Assembly (NCBI GenBank): GCA_004173415.1
Contig: SEHC01000103.1
Coordinates: 1-6,855, forward strand
DNA length: 6,855 nucleotides
Origin: Lysobacteraceae bacterium
Lineage (GTDB): Bacteria; Pseudomonadota; Gammaproteobacteria; Xanthomonadales; Xanthomonadaceae
Direction of reading: 5' to 3'
Part shown: one piece after another, positions 1-5,886 of the stretch
How positions within the stretch are numbered: the first letter of the stretch is position 1
Layout of the letters: the number at the start of each line of letters is the position of its first letter
The notes under the pieces: generated by a model
The model's database searches: none
Seen by the model: the letters and a program-made list of their open reading frames with translations, nothing else
What the model was told of the DNA's origin: nothing
Translations under genes and position numbers: made by a program

Positions 1-362
1 GGTTCGCGCGCGGATTCGTCGGCGGGCACGACTTCCAGGATGCGTTCGCAGGGGCCATCGAAGGTCGCGTCGCGCAGGTTGATCACCAGCGCGCGCGCGG
101 GCACGTCGAGTTCGGGCGGGGCGATCAGCACCGGGGTCAGCTCGTCCTCTTCGTCGGTGCCTGCGACCTGGTGCGGCACATAGGCTTCGTCATCGAAGGC
201 CCACAGCAATTCGTCCAGTTCCTCGGCCTGGGCGGCGTCGCGCGCCAGCACCAGGGTCCACAGGTTGGCGTCGTAGGACTTGCGTGCCAGTTCGCAGACC
301 AGTTTCAGCGGCTCCTCGAGGAAGCGCGGCTTGGCGATCAGGTAGAAATCGGCGCGGGGCAT
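1..362 (-). CDS. holC: DNA polymerase III subunit chi, 3' part outside window
   Basis: The chi subunit belongs to the clamp-loader complex of the replicative DNA polymerase. In E. coli it pairs with psi and binds the C-terminal tail of single-stranded DNA-binding protein, linking polymerase to SSB-coated DNA. The visible 120 codons start MPRADFYLIAKPRF and carry the family pattern: an N-terminal FYLI strand, LVCELARKSYDANLWTLVLA at about residues 21-40, a DELLWAFDDEAYVPHQVAG segment at about 50-68, and a VINLRD strand near 93-98. These align by eye with E. coli HolC blocks such as LVCEIA, LDEALWA and FVPHNLAG. E. coli chi is 147 aa, so only the C-terminus is missing past the left edge. The gene lies 79 bp downstream of pepA on the same strand, so co-transcription is plausible. 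No Shine-Dalgarno precedes the ATG; the upstream 40 nt are pyrimidine-rich because a heptamer repeat sits there. Confidence 0.93.
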   Translation of the reverse strand, partial: MPRADFYLIAKPRFLEEPLKLVCELARKSYDANLWTLVLARDAAQAEELDELLWAFDDEAYVPHQVAGTDEEDELTPVLIAPPELDVPARALVINLRDATFDGPCERILEVVPADESARE

Positions 363-369
363 AAGGGCA

Positions 370-404
370 GGAGTGAGTGGAGAGGAGTGAGGAGTGAGTG
401 GAAA
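370..404 (+). repeat. Tandem heptamer array upstream of holC
   Basis: Five back-to-back 7-mers fill this stretch. GGAGTGA occurs at 370-376, 384-390 and 391-397. Two variants, GTGGAGA at 377-383 and GTGGAAA at 398-404, complete the register. As a result the 11-mer GGAGTGAGTGG is exactly duplicated at 370-380 and 391-401, 21 bp apart. On the minus strand it gives a C/T-rich leader ending 8 nt before the holC ATG. I have an impression that similar GGAGTGA-type repeats occur between genes in the Lysobacter/Pseudoxanthomonas group, but cannot check this here. Function is unknown. Confidence 0.75.
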
Positions 405-433
405 GCAAGAGTACTGCCCGTTTCCCACTCCTC
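389..433. other. Imperfect stem-loop between pepA and holC
   Basis: GAGGAGTG (389-396) pairs with CACTCCTC (426-433), and GGAAA (400-404) pairs with TTTCC (421-425). This gives a 13-bp stem with a 3-nt bulge (397-399) and a 16-nt loop that contains the palindrome AGTACT. One arm is the end of the heptamer array. The other is a diverged inverted copy reaching to 9 bp before the pepA stop codon. There is no U-tract on either side, so it is not a classical intrinsic terminator. It could protect the pepA 3' end, attenuate transcription into holC, or be one unit of a dispersed palindromic repeat. Confidence 0.5.
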
Positions 434-441
434 CGCGCCCA

Positions 442-1914
442 CTACTCGCTTCGATCCAGCAGCCATTGGGTCAGCAGTCCTACCGGGCGGCCGGTCGCCA
501 TGCCGCGCTTGCCTTCGTCGTTGGCCACGCCGGCGATGTCCAGGTGGGCCCAGCGCTGGTTCTCGGTGAAACGCGCCAGGAAGCAGCCCGCGGTGACCGC
601 GCCGGCCCAGCGGCCGCCGATGTTGTAGACGTCGGCGAAGCTCGAATCGAGCATGGTCTGGTATTCGTCCCACAGCGGCAGGCGCCAGGCGCGGTCGAAC
701 ACCTGCTCGCCGGCGGCGATCAGTTCGTTGGCCAGGTCGTCGTGCTTGCTCATCAGGCCGGTGGCGTAGCGGCCCAGGGCGACGATGCAGGCGCCGGTCA
801 GGGTGGCGACGTCGAGCAGCGCCTGCGGCTCGAAGCGCTGGGCATAGGTGAGGGCGTCGCACAGGATCAGGCGGCCTTCGGCATCGGTGTTGCCGACTTC
901 GATGGTCTTGCCCGACATGCTGGTGATCACGTCGGAAGGACGGTAGGCGTTGCCGTCGATCGCGTTCTCCACCGCCGGCACCACCACCACCAGGTTCAAC
1001 GGCAGGCCGGCCTTGACCGCGGCCACGAAGGTGCCGATGACGTTGGCGCCGCCGCACATGTCGTACTTCATTTCCTCGATGCCGCCCTGGGTCTTCAGGT
1101 TGACGCCGCCGGTATCGAAGGTGATGCCCTTGCCGACCAGCACGTAGGGCTTGGCGTCGCCGCCGTTGCTCCACTTGAGCACGATCAGGCGCGGGCGGTT
1201 GGCGGAGCCGCGGGCGACCGCCAGCAGCGAGCCCATGCCCAACGCTTCCATCTGGGCTTCGTCGAGGATCTCGGACTCGGCGCCGTCGTGGGCGGCGGCG
1301 AAGGCCTGGGCCTGCTCGGCCAGGTACGCGGGGGTGCAGATGTTGGGTGGCAGGTTGCCCAGCTCACGGGCGAAGGCCACGCCGGCCGCGATCGCCACGC
1401 CCTGGGCCAGGGCCTGTTCGTCGCCACCGGAGATCGCAAGCTGGGCCAGCCCGGCGTCGTCGCTCTTCTTCTTGCCCAGGGTGGCGCTGTAGCGATAGCT
1501 GGCATGGTCGGAGGCGATCACCGCCTGGCGGATGTTCCAGGCCGCGTCGCGGTCCTTCACTTCCAGCTCGGACAGGGTGAACAGCGCGGTGGACGAGGGC
1601 CCGGTCTTCAGCGCGCGGGTCGCGTCGCCGATGGCCTTGAGGTACTGGGGAACGCCGAACTTGGCCGCGTCACCCAGGCCCACCACCAGCACGCGCGGGG
1701 CGGAGACGCCGGCCAGGTCGTGCAACAGGGTGGTCTTGCCGGTCTTGCCGCCGACGTCGCCGCGCTGGACCAGGGCATTGAGCTTGCCGCCGCTGGCCGC
1801 GTCCAGGGCGCGACCCGCCGGGGTCAGGGTCTTGTCGCCGTAGGCGCCTACCACGATGCAGTCGAAGCCGGCCGTGGCCGGGGCGTCGTGGTTCAGGGTG
1901 AATTCCAGTGCCAT
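442..1914 (-). CDS. pepA: Leucyl aminopeptidase (cytosol aminopeptidase, M17 family)
   Basis: A cytosolic two-metal aminopeptidase that removes N-terminal residues, preferentially Leu, from peptides; E. coli PepA is a hexamer. The product is 490 aa, normal for the family. Residues 1 to about 165 form the variable N-terminal domain and about 180-490 the catalytic domain. The M17 signature NTDAEGRL is at 342-349. Expected metal ligands are present: K262 and D267 in GKGITFDTGG, D285 in MKYDMCGG, and D344 and E346. The catalytic pair would be K274 and R348, by position relative to E. coli K282 and R356. The start MALEFTLNHD is chosen because the open frame beyond it runs antisense through lptF and shows no family similarity. 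A weak GGGAA lies about 9 nt upstream. E. coli PepA also binds DNA, acting as carAB repressor and XerCD accessory factor; whether this protein does is not visible. It is divergent from lptF and upstream of holC. Confidence 0.97.
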   Translation of the reverse strand: MALEFTLNHDAPATAGFDCIVVGAYGDKTLTPAGRALDAASGGKLNALVQRGDVGGKTGKTTLLHDLAGVSAPRVLVVGLGDAAKFGVPQYLKAIGDATRALKTGPSSTALFTLSELEVKDRDAAWNIRQAVIASDHASYRYSATLGKKKSDDAGLAQLAISGGDEQALAQGVAIAAGVAFARELGNLPPNICTPAYLAEQAQAFAAAHDGAESEILDEAQMEALGMGSLLAVARGSANRPRLIVLKWSNGGDAKPYVLVGKGITFDTGGVNLKTQGGIEEMKYDMCGGANVIGTFVAAVKAGLPLNLVVVVPAVENAIDGNAYRPSDVITSMSGKTIEVGNTDAEGRLILCDALTYAQRFEPQALLDVATLTGACIVALGRYATGLMSKHDDLANELIAAGEQVFDRAWRLPLWDEYQTMLDSSFADVYNIGGRWAGAVTAGCFLARFTENQRWAHLDIAGVANDEGKRGMATGRPVGLLTQWLLDRSE

Positions 1915-1920
1915 TGAGCA

Positions 1921-1932
1921 GATTCCCGAATC
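1921..1932. promoter_or_regulatory. Short inverted repeat at pepA translation start
   Basis: GATTC-CC-GAATC is a perfect 5-bp inverted repeat with a 2-bp centre, 7 bp upstream of the pepA start codon. It covers the only SD-like sequence (GGGAA on the minus strand). It could be a protein-binding site or chance. A TAGATT box on the minus strand (1929-1934) overlaps it and would give a very short pepA leader, but has no matching -35, so I do not call a pepA promoter. Confidence 0.25.
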
Positions 1933-1949
1933 TAAGGTAATGAGTTCCG

Positions 1950-1955
1950 TACAAT
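1950..1955 (+). promoter_or_regulatory. Candidate -10 box of the lptFG operon
   Basis: TACAAT matches the sigma-70 -10 consensus at five of six positions and is followed by CGCGGG. Transcription would begin near 1962 and leave a leader of about 85 nt before lptF. No good TTGACA-like box lies 16-18 bp upstream. The same TACAAT-n-GCGGG core occurs before purL at 6766, which raises my confidence that it is a promoter element. Confidence 0.45.
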
Positions 1956-2046
1956 CGCGGGTCTTCGGGCGGCGGCAGGCCGCGCCGGGCCATGCAAATC
2001 GCGGCCCTTCACCCAGCGAACGAACCCGAGATTGTAAACCAACCCC

Positions 2047-3126
2047 ATGGCGAAGCTGGACCGGTACCTCTTCCGCGAATTCACCCAGAGCTTCCTGGCC
2101 ACGTTGATCGTGTTGCTGGTGGTGGGCCTGGGCGGGGTAATGGCCGACCTGTTGGGCAACATCGCCGATGGCAGGATCCCGGCGACCTTGCTGTTGTCGC
2201 AACTGGGCCTGCAGTTGCTGAACTACCTGCCGGTGATCCTGCCGCTGGCGCTGATGCTGGGCCTGCTGCTGTCGTTCTCGCGGCTGTACCGGGATTCGGA
2301 GATGCCGGTGTTGAGCTCGATCGGGGTCGGACCGCGGCGCATGCTCCGGCCCTTGCTGGCGCTTGTGCTGCCGGTCGTGGCCCTGATCGGGGCGGTGTCG
2401 CTGTGGCTGGGGCCTTGGGCCGACCGCACCAGCGAGCGCATGATCGAACATGCCAACCGCAGCCTGGTGGTGGCCGGCCTGGACGCGGGCAAGTTCACCA
2501 TGCTGCCCAATGGCAGCGTCATCTACATCGGCGGCATTTCCGCCGATGGCACCCAGTTGCAGCGGGTGTTCGTGCAGCGCCAGGACGAGGGGCGCCTGGA
2601 CGTGGTCACCGCGCGCAGCGGCGAAATGTTCTTCGAAGGCACCCGCGACCGCTACATGCGCCTGAAGGAAGGTTTCCGGGTCGAAGGACCGCTGGACCGG
2701 GGCCGCGACTACAACCTGATGCGCTTCGCCAGCAACGAGTTCGCCTTGCCCGACCGCGCCGACGTGCGCGAGCACACCGACCCGGAGCTGCTGCCGACCC
2801 TGGACCTGATCAAGGATGAGCGCCCCGACGCGCGGGCCCAGCTGCATGCGCGGATCACCCCGCCGCTGCTGGCCCTGGGCTTCGCCCTGCTGGCCCTGCC
2901 ACTGGCCCGCAGTTCACCGCGCCAGGCCCGCTATGGCCGCATCATGATCGGCTTCCTCGCCTACCTGGTCGGCACCAACCTGATGATCATCGGCACCGAC
3001 GCCCTGTCCAAGGGCAAGATCCCGCTGCCGCTGGGCCTGTGGTGGCTGAGCTTGCCGCTGCTGGCGCTGGCGGGCTGGCTGTACCTGCGCGACGGGCGCC
3101 TGGCGCGACGCAGGGTGAAGGCATGA
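2047..3126 (+). CDS. lptF: LPS export ABC transporter permease LptF
   Basis: LptF is one of two inner-membrane subunits of the LptB2FG transporter. That complex extracts lipopolysaccharide from the inner membrane and pushes it along the LptC-LptA bridge to LptDE. The product is 359 aa, typical for the family. Three N-terminal membrane segments (about 15-34, 47-78 and 100-122) and three C-terminal ones (about 270-288, 297-316 and 327-347) flank a periplasmic beta-jellyroll domain at about 130-265. The cytoplasmic coupling helix lies around SEMPVLSSIGVGPRRM (84-99), and its E85 corresponds to E. coli E84, which contacts LptB. The start is fixed by an in-frame TAA at 2035-2037. No convincing Shine-Dalgarno is seen before the ATG. 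It overlaps lptG by 4 bp, so translation is probably coupled. LptB, LptC and LptA are not in this window. Confidence 0.95.
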   Translation: MAKLDRYLFREFTQSFLATLIVLLVVGLGGVMADLLGNIADGRIPATLLLSQLGLQLLNYLPVILPLALMLGLLLSFSRLYRDSEMPVLSSIGVGPRRMLRPLLALVLPVVALIGAVSLWLGPWADRTSERMIEHANRSLVVAGLDAGKFTMLPNGSVIYIGGISADGTQLQRVFVQRQDEGRLDVVTARSGEMFFEGTRDRYMRLKEGFRVEGPLDRGRDYNLMRFASNEFALPDRADVREHTDPELLPTLDLIKDERPDARAQLHARITPPLLALGFALLALPLARSSPRQARYGRIMIGFLAYLVGTNLMIIGTDALSKGKIPLPLGLWWLSLPLLALAGWLYLRDGRLARRRVKA

Positions 3127-4223
3127 GGTTGCGGCCGAACCTGCACGACCTGTACGTCGGCCGGGTGGTGCTGGGCACCGTGCTGCTGGTCTGGGCGGTG
3201 CTGGTGGGACTGGATGCGGTCAATGCGGTGGCCTCCGAGGCCGAGGACATCGGCAAGGGCAGCTACAGCTTCGGCCACGTCATCGCCAACGTCGCGTACA
3301 CCCTGCCGCGCCGCGCCTACACCATGTTCCCCACCGCCGCGGTGATCGGCGCGCTGATGGGCCTGGGCCAGCTGGCCACCAGCTCGGAGCTGATCGCCCT
3401 GCGCGCCGTGGGCCTTTCGCGGCGCAGGCTGAGCCTGTCGGTGGCCATCGCCCTGTCGCTGCTGACCGTGTTCAACGTGGTCGGGATGGAAACGATCGGC
3501 ACCTGGGGGCAGACCCAGGCCGACAACCTCAAGAGCGCGACCACCTCCAGCAACCTGGCCCGGGCCAAGTACTCGGGCCTGTGGGCGCGCGAAGGCAACG
3601 TGTTCCTCAACGCCCAGAGCGGCGACGAGCGCATCGAGAACGGCAAGCCGTGGCTGGAGCTGCGCGACGTGCGCCTGTACGAGCTGGCCGAGGACGGCCG
3701 CCTTGCTTCGGTGGCCCACGCCGCCACGGCCGAGCACTTCGAAGGCACCTGGCTGCTGAAGAACGTCCTGCGCAGCACTTTCCACGAGCGTTCGGTGAGT
3801 CAGGAACAACTGCCCGGGATGCGCTGGGAATCGGACCTGGACCCGGCCGCGCTGGCCGCGACCATCGCCCGTCCGCGCTACATGGCCGCCTCCGACCTGG
3901 CCACCAGCATCGAATACCGCCAGCGCAACGGCCTGGATGCGCGCGAGTACGAGGACATCTACTGGGGCCGCTGGTTCTACCCGCTGAACGTGCTGGCCCT
4001 GTGCCTGGCGGCGATCCCGTTCGCGTTCGGCAGCCTGCGCAGCGGCGGCCTGGGCAAGCAGCTGTTCCTGGGCATCCTGTTCGCCCTGGGTTTCTGGCTG
4101 CTGCAACTGCAGTTCAGCCGCCTGGCCGGGGCCTTCAAGTTCGACTACCGCATCGCCTACCTGCTGCCGCCGATGCTGATGCTGGGCATCTCCGCCTGGC
4201 TGTTCCGGCGGCGCAGCGCCTAG
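3123..4223 (+). CDS. lptG: LPS export ABC transporter permease LptG
   Basis: LptG is the second membrane subunit of LptB2FG and partners LptF in moving lipopolysaccharide out of the inner membrane. The product is 366 aa, within the family range. Predicted membrane segments are at about 14-36, 55-85, 103-123, 287-304, 311-331 and 343-361, with the periplasmic jellyroll domain at about 140-265. The coupling helix contains SSELIALRAVG (87-97); E89 corresponds to E. coli E88, the LptB-contacting residue. The start overlaps the lptF stop (ATGA at 3123-3126) and is preceded by the purine-rich AGGGTGAAGG. An in-frame start 84 bp further upstream is possible but would add residues antisense to no known family block, whereas MRLRPNLHDLYVGR is the expected N-terminus. 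The gene is convergent with the RDD gene, with 31 bp between stops and no clear terminator. Confidence 0.96.
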   Translation: MRLRPNLHDLYVGRVVLGTVLLVWAVLVGLDAVNAVASEAEDIGKGSYSFGHVIANVAYTLPRRAYTMFPTAAVIGALMGLGQLATSSELIALRAVGLSRRRLSLSVAIALSLLTVFNVVGMETIGTWGQTQADNLKSATTSSNLARAKYSGLWAREGNVFLNAQSGDERIENGKPWLELRDVRLYELAEDGRLASVAHAATAEHFEGTWLLKNVLRSTFHERSVSQEQLPGMRWESDLDPAALAATIARPRYMAASDLATSIEYRQRNGLDAREYEDIYWGRWFYPLNVLALCLAAIPFAFGSLRSGGLGKQLFLGILFALGFWLLQLQFSRLAGAFKFDYRIAYLLPPMLMLGISAWLFRRRSA

Positions 4224-4254
4224 CCGGGCAAGCGGGAACCGCAGCGCCGTTGAG

Positions 4255-4725
4255 TCAGCCCTTTTTGGGCAGCCGGACCAGGCGCGTGGCGCTGGCCCGG
4301 TCGTGCCAGGTCAGCCGGTCCCGGTCGATCCAGGCCCACCAGAATCCCAGGCCGCCGAGCAACAGCGACACGGTGGCGACCACGTAGCGGGTGCAAAGCG
4401 CTTGCCAGGACGGTGCCGCCGCGCCGTCGTCCAGCAGCCGCAGTCGCCAGGGGCGCATGCCCAGGGTCTGCCCACCGCCCCGCCAGCTGAGGACCGCATA
4501 GGCCCCGGTCACCGCCCAGCACGCCACCCAGAGCAGGATCTGGGCCAGGCTGAAAGGAGCGATGTTCTCGTGCCGGTCGTGGCCGGCCAGGAAATAACCC
4601 AGGGTCAGCAGCCCGCTCAGCAGCATCCACATGGCCAGCGCCGGCCAGAAATCGTAGAGCAGGGCGAGCAGCCGCCAGCCGATCAGGGCGGGTGGTTTTC
4701 CAGTGGGTTCGTGCGGTTTCTGCAT
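4255..4725 (-). CDS. RDD family integral membrane protein
   Basis: A 156-aa membrane protein of the RDD family, named for conserved Arg and Asp residues; the cellular role of most members is unknown. The diagnostic residues are visible: R18 and D25 in GWRLLALLYDFWP before the first membrane segment, GQTLGMRPWRLRL at 86-98, and D142 in the C-terminal block DRLTWHDRASATRLV. Three hydrophobic segments lie at about 29-47, 60-79 and 114-132. The N-terminus is polar and Pro-rich and the C-terminus ends in basic LPKKG. The start is the only good ATG. No Shine-Dalgarno precedes it, but a TATCCT box 6 nt upstream would fit leaderless transcription. It is divergent from xerD and convergent with lptG, so it is probably a single-gene unit. 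The surroundings do not indicate a function. Confidence 0.88.
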   Translation of the reverse strand: MQKPHEPTGKPPALIGWRLLALLYDFWPALAMWMLLSGLLTLGYFLAGHDRHENIAPFSLAQILLWVACWAVTGAYAVLSWRGGGQTLGMRPWRLRLLDDGAAAPSWQALCTRYVVATVSLLLGGLGFWWAWIDRDRLTWHDRASATRLVRLPKKG

Positions 4726-4731
4726 GCGTAC

Positions 4732-4737
4732 AGGATA
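4732..4737 (-). promoter_or_regulatory. Candidate -10 box of RDD gene, leaderless
   Basis: On the minus strand TATCCT (TAnnnT type) ends exactly 6 nt before the RDD gene ATG, so the predicted +1 is the A of the start codon. No Shine-Dalgarno exists between them. The -35 position (4755-4760) falls inside a palindrome and does not resemble TTGACA. Confidence 0.35.
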
Positions 4738-4745
4738 GCCGCGGT

Positions 4746-4761
4746 CAGCCGGAGCCGGCTG
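4746..4761. promoter_or_regulatory. Palindrome in the RDD/xerD divergent promoter region
   Basis: CAGCCGG-AG-CCGGCTG is a perfect 7-bp inverted repeat with a 2-bp centre, near the middle of the 61-bp gap between two divergent start codons. It covers the expected -35 positions of both candidate promoters (4752-4757 for xerD, 4755-4760 for the RDD gene). A single dimeric protein bound here could control both genes. GC-rich sequence makes chance GCCGGC palindromes common, so this is a candidate only. Confidence 0.35.
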
Positions 4762-4774
4762 CTACTTCACCGGC

Positions 4775-4780
4775 TAAGCT
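4775..4780 (+). promoter_or_regulatory. Candidate -10 box of xerD, leaderless
   Basis: TAAGCT (TAnnnT type) ends 6 nt before the xerD ATG, placing the predicted +1 on the start codon itself. There is no Shine-Dalgarno; the intervening bases are TGGCCG. The box also contains an in-frame TAA, which rules out an upstream start for XerD. The -35 position is not recognisable. Confidence 0.35.
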
Positions 4781-4786
4781 TGGCCG

Positions 4787-5740
4787 ATGAAACCTTCCAC
4801 TCCCGCCGAGCGTCGTGCCGGCGCCCTGTCGTTGCCGCCGGTACCGGAGGCGGATGCGGCGCGGATCGGTGCATTCCTGGATGCCATCTGGGCTGAAAAC
4901 GGCCTGGCTCCGCAATCGCTGGCCGGCTATCGCCGTGACCTGGAAGGCTTCGCCCGCTGGCGCAATGGCAAGTCGGACGGGTTGGCCGGCGCCGATCGCG
5001 CCGGCTTGTTCGACTATTTCGCCGCACGCACCGCCCAGGCCTATTCGCCGCGCAGCAACGCGCGGTTGCTGTCCTCGCTGCGCGCCTTCTATGCGTGGCT
5101 GTTGCGTCGCGGTGAACGGAGTGACGACCCCACGGCCTTGCTCGATCCGCCGCGGCTGCCGCGGTCGCTGCCCAAGGCACTGCTGGAAAGCCAGGTCGAG
5201 GCCCTGTTGCAGGCGCCGGACGTGGACACGCCGCTGGGCCTGCGCGACCGGGCCATGCTCGAGCTGATGTACGCGGCGGGGCTGCGGGTCAGCGAGCTGG
5301 TCGGCCTGCCGGCCAACGCGGTGAACCTGCGCCAGGGCGTGGTGCGGGTGACCGGCAAGGGCAGCAAGGAGCGGCTGGTTCCACTGGGCGAGGAGTCGCA
5401 GCACTGGCTGGAGCGCTACCTGGCCGAGTCGCGTCCCGTGCTGGCCGGCAAGTCCAGCCCTGAAAGCCTGTTCCTGGGCGCCGAGCGCAATCCACCGAGC
5501 CGCCAGCAGTTCTGGGCACTGGTCAAGCGTTATGCGGCCGCGGCCGGCATCGACCCTGCCAGGATCAGCCCGCACGGCCTCAGGCACAGCTTCGCCACCC
5601 ACCTGCTCAACCACGGCGCGGACCTGCGCGCCCTGCAGATGCTGCTGGGCCACAGTTCCCTGTCGACCACGCAGATCTACACCCTGGTGGCCCGCGAGCA
5701 CCTGCAGAAGCTGCACGCCAGCCACCATCCGCGCGGCTGA
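4787..5740 (+). CDS. xerD: Site-specific tyrosine recombinase XerD
   Basis: XerD acts with XerC at the chromosomal dif site to resolve chromosome dimers at cell division, activated by FtsK. The product is 317 aa. An N-terminal core-binding SAM-like domain spans about 24-110 and the catalytic domain about 130-310. All active-site residues are present: R167 (AAGLRVSELVGL), K191 (TGKGSKERLVPLG), H263 and R266 (SPHGLRHSFATHLL), H289 (LLGHSSLSTTQIYT) and nucleophile Y298. Each is the E. coli XerD position plus 19. The Arg to first-His interval of 96 matches XerD rather than XerC (92), which settles the paralogue. The 19 extra N-terminal residues are low in motif content. An in-frame TAA at 4775 prevents a longer start. 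The xerD-dsbC order is shared with E. coli. It is a housekeeping recombinase, not a mobile-element integrase: no att repeats or cargo genes are nearby. Confidence 0.96.
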   Translation: MKPSTPAERRAGALSLPPVPEADAARIGAFLDAIWAENGLAPQSLAGYRRDLEGFARWRNGKSDGLAGADRAGLFDYFAARTAQAYSPRSNARLLSSLRAFYAWLLRRGERSDDPTALLDPPRLPRSLPKALLESQVEALLQAPDVDTPLGLRDRAMLELMYAAGLRVSELVGLPANAVNLRQGVVRVTGKGSKERLVPLGEESQHWLERYLAESRPVLAGKSSPESLFLGAERNPPSRQQFWALVKRYAAAAGIDPARISPHGLRHSFATHLLNHGADLRALQMLLGHSSLSTTQIYTLVAREHLQKLHASHHPRG

Positions 5741-5766
5741 GCGGATCCCGGGAGGGTCGGTCTGAA

Positions 5767-5792
5767 CGCGGCGCCGAGCGCTTGCCGCCGCG
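5767..5792. other. GC-rich stem-loop after xerD
   Basis: CGCGGCG (5767-5773) pairs perfectly with CGCCGCG (5786-5792) around a 12-nt loop. An alternative pairing uses GCGCCG (5771-5776) with CGGCGC (5795-5800). It starts 27 bp after the xerD stop, where a terminator would be expected, but no T-tract follows. It overlaps the zone where the dsbC -35 should be. It may terminate weakly, or reflect base composition. Confidence 0.3.
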
Positions 5793-5807
5793 CCCGGCGC
5801 AATATGC

Positions 5808-5813
5808 GAAAAT
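5808..5813 (+). promoter_or_regulatory. Candidate extended -10 of dsbC
   Basis: TGC followed by GAAAAT resembles an extended -10 element (TGn plus a 4/6 hexamer) and is the only AT-rich patch in the 146-bp xerD-dsbC gap. Transcription would start near 5820 and give a leader of about 65 nt. A possible TTGCCG -35 at 5782-5787 is 20 bp away, longer than ideal. The gap size and this patch suggest that dsbC has its own promoter. Confidence 0.35.
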
Positions 5814-5875
5814 CGGCCCGCCCCCGGAAAACCTGCGCGTCAGCTCCGACCAGCGCAGGCCCGGACCACGATCCC

Positions 5876-5880
5876 AAGGA
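5876..5880 (+). promoter_or_regulatory. Ribosome binding site of dsbC
   Basis: AAGGA lies 6 nt before the dsbC ATG, with the in-frame stop TAG directly abutting the start codon. Together these fix the start. It is the clearest Shine-Dalgarno in the window, where xerD, the RDD gene, lptF, holC and purL show none. Confidence 0.75.
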
Positions 5881-5886
5881 CTGTAG

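Noticed and set aside
370..404. CRISPR-like or STRR-type array
   Set aside because: The units are 7 bp with no spacers, and no cas genes are near; it is a simple tandem heptamer tract.
394..1917. 507-codon open frame on the plus strand opposite pepA
   Set aside because: It is antisense to a complete PepA with all catalytic residues; its Gly/Ala/Val/His-rich translation is typical of a GC-rich shadow frame.
1992..2819. 275-codon frame overlapping the lptF start
   Set aside because: It lies out of frame within lptF, with Arg/Gly/Ala/Pro-rich composition and no RBS; lptF has the clear family sequence.
1915..2847. Upstream extension of the pepA frame on the minus strand to give an 801-aa protein
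   Set aside because: The added part is antisense to lptF, is Gln/His-rich and matches nothing in PepA; MALEFTLNHD is the expected N-terminus and gives the normal 490 aa.
3039..3122. Longer N-terminus for LptG starting inside lptF
   Set aside because: It would overlap lptF by 88 bp; the ATGA overlap with a purine-rich RBS gives the usual LptG N-terminus.
2961..4106. 381-codon minus-strand frame opposite lptF/lptG
   Set aside because: Gln/Ala/His-rich antisense shadow of lptG; no domain recognised.
4258..4270. GCCC-TTTTT-GGGC as a terminator for lptG or the RDD gene
   Set aside because: The stem is only 4 bp, the T-run is in the loop rather than after the stem, and the bases encode the RDD protein C-terminus (LPKKG).
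4745..5728. 327-codon minus-strand frame opposite xerD
   Set aside because: Antisense shadow of a fully intact XerD.
4787..5740. Tyrosine recombinase as the integrase of a mobile element
   Set aside because: Active-site spacing matches housekeeping XerD exactly, and there are no att repeats, tRNA or cargo genes. No dif-like site was seen in the window either.
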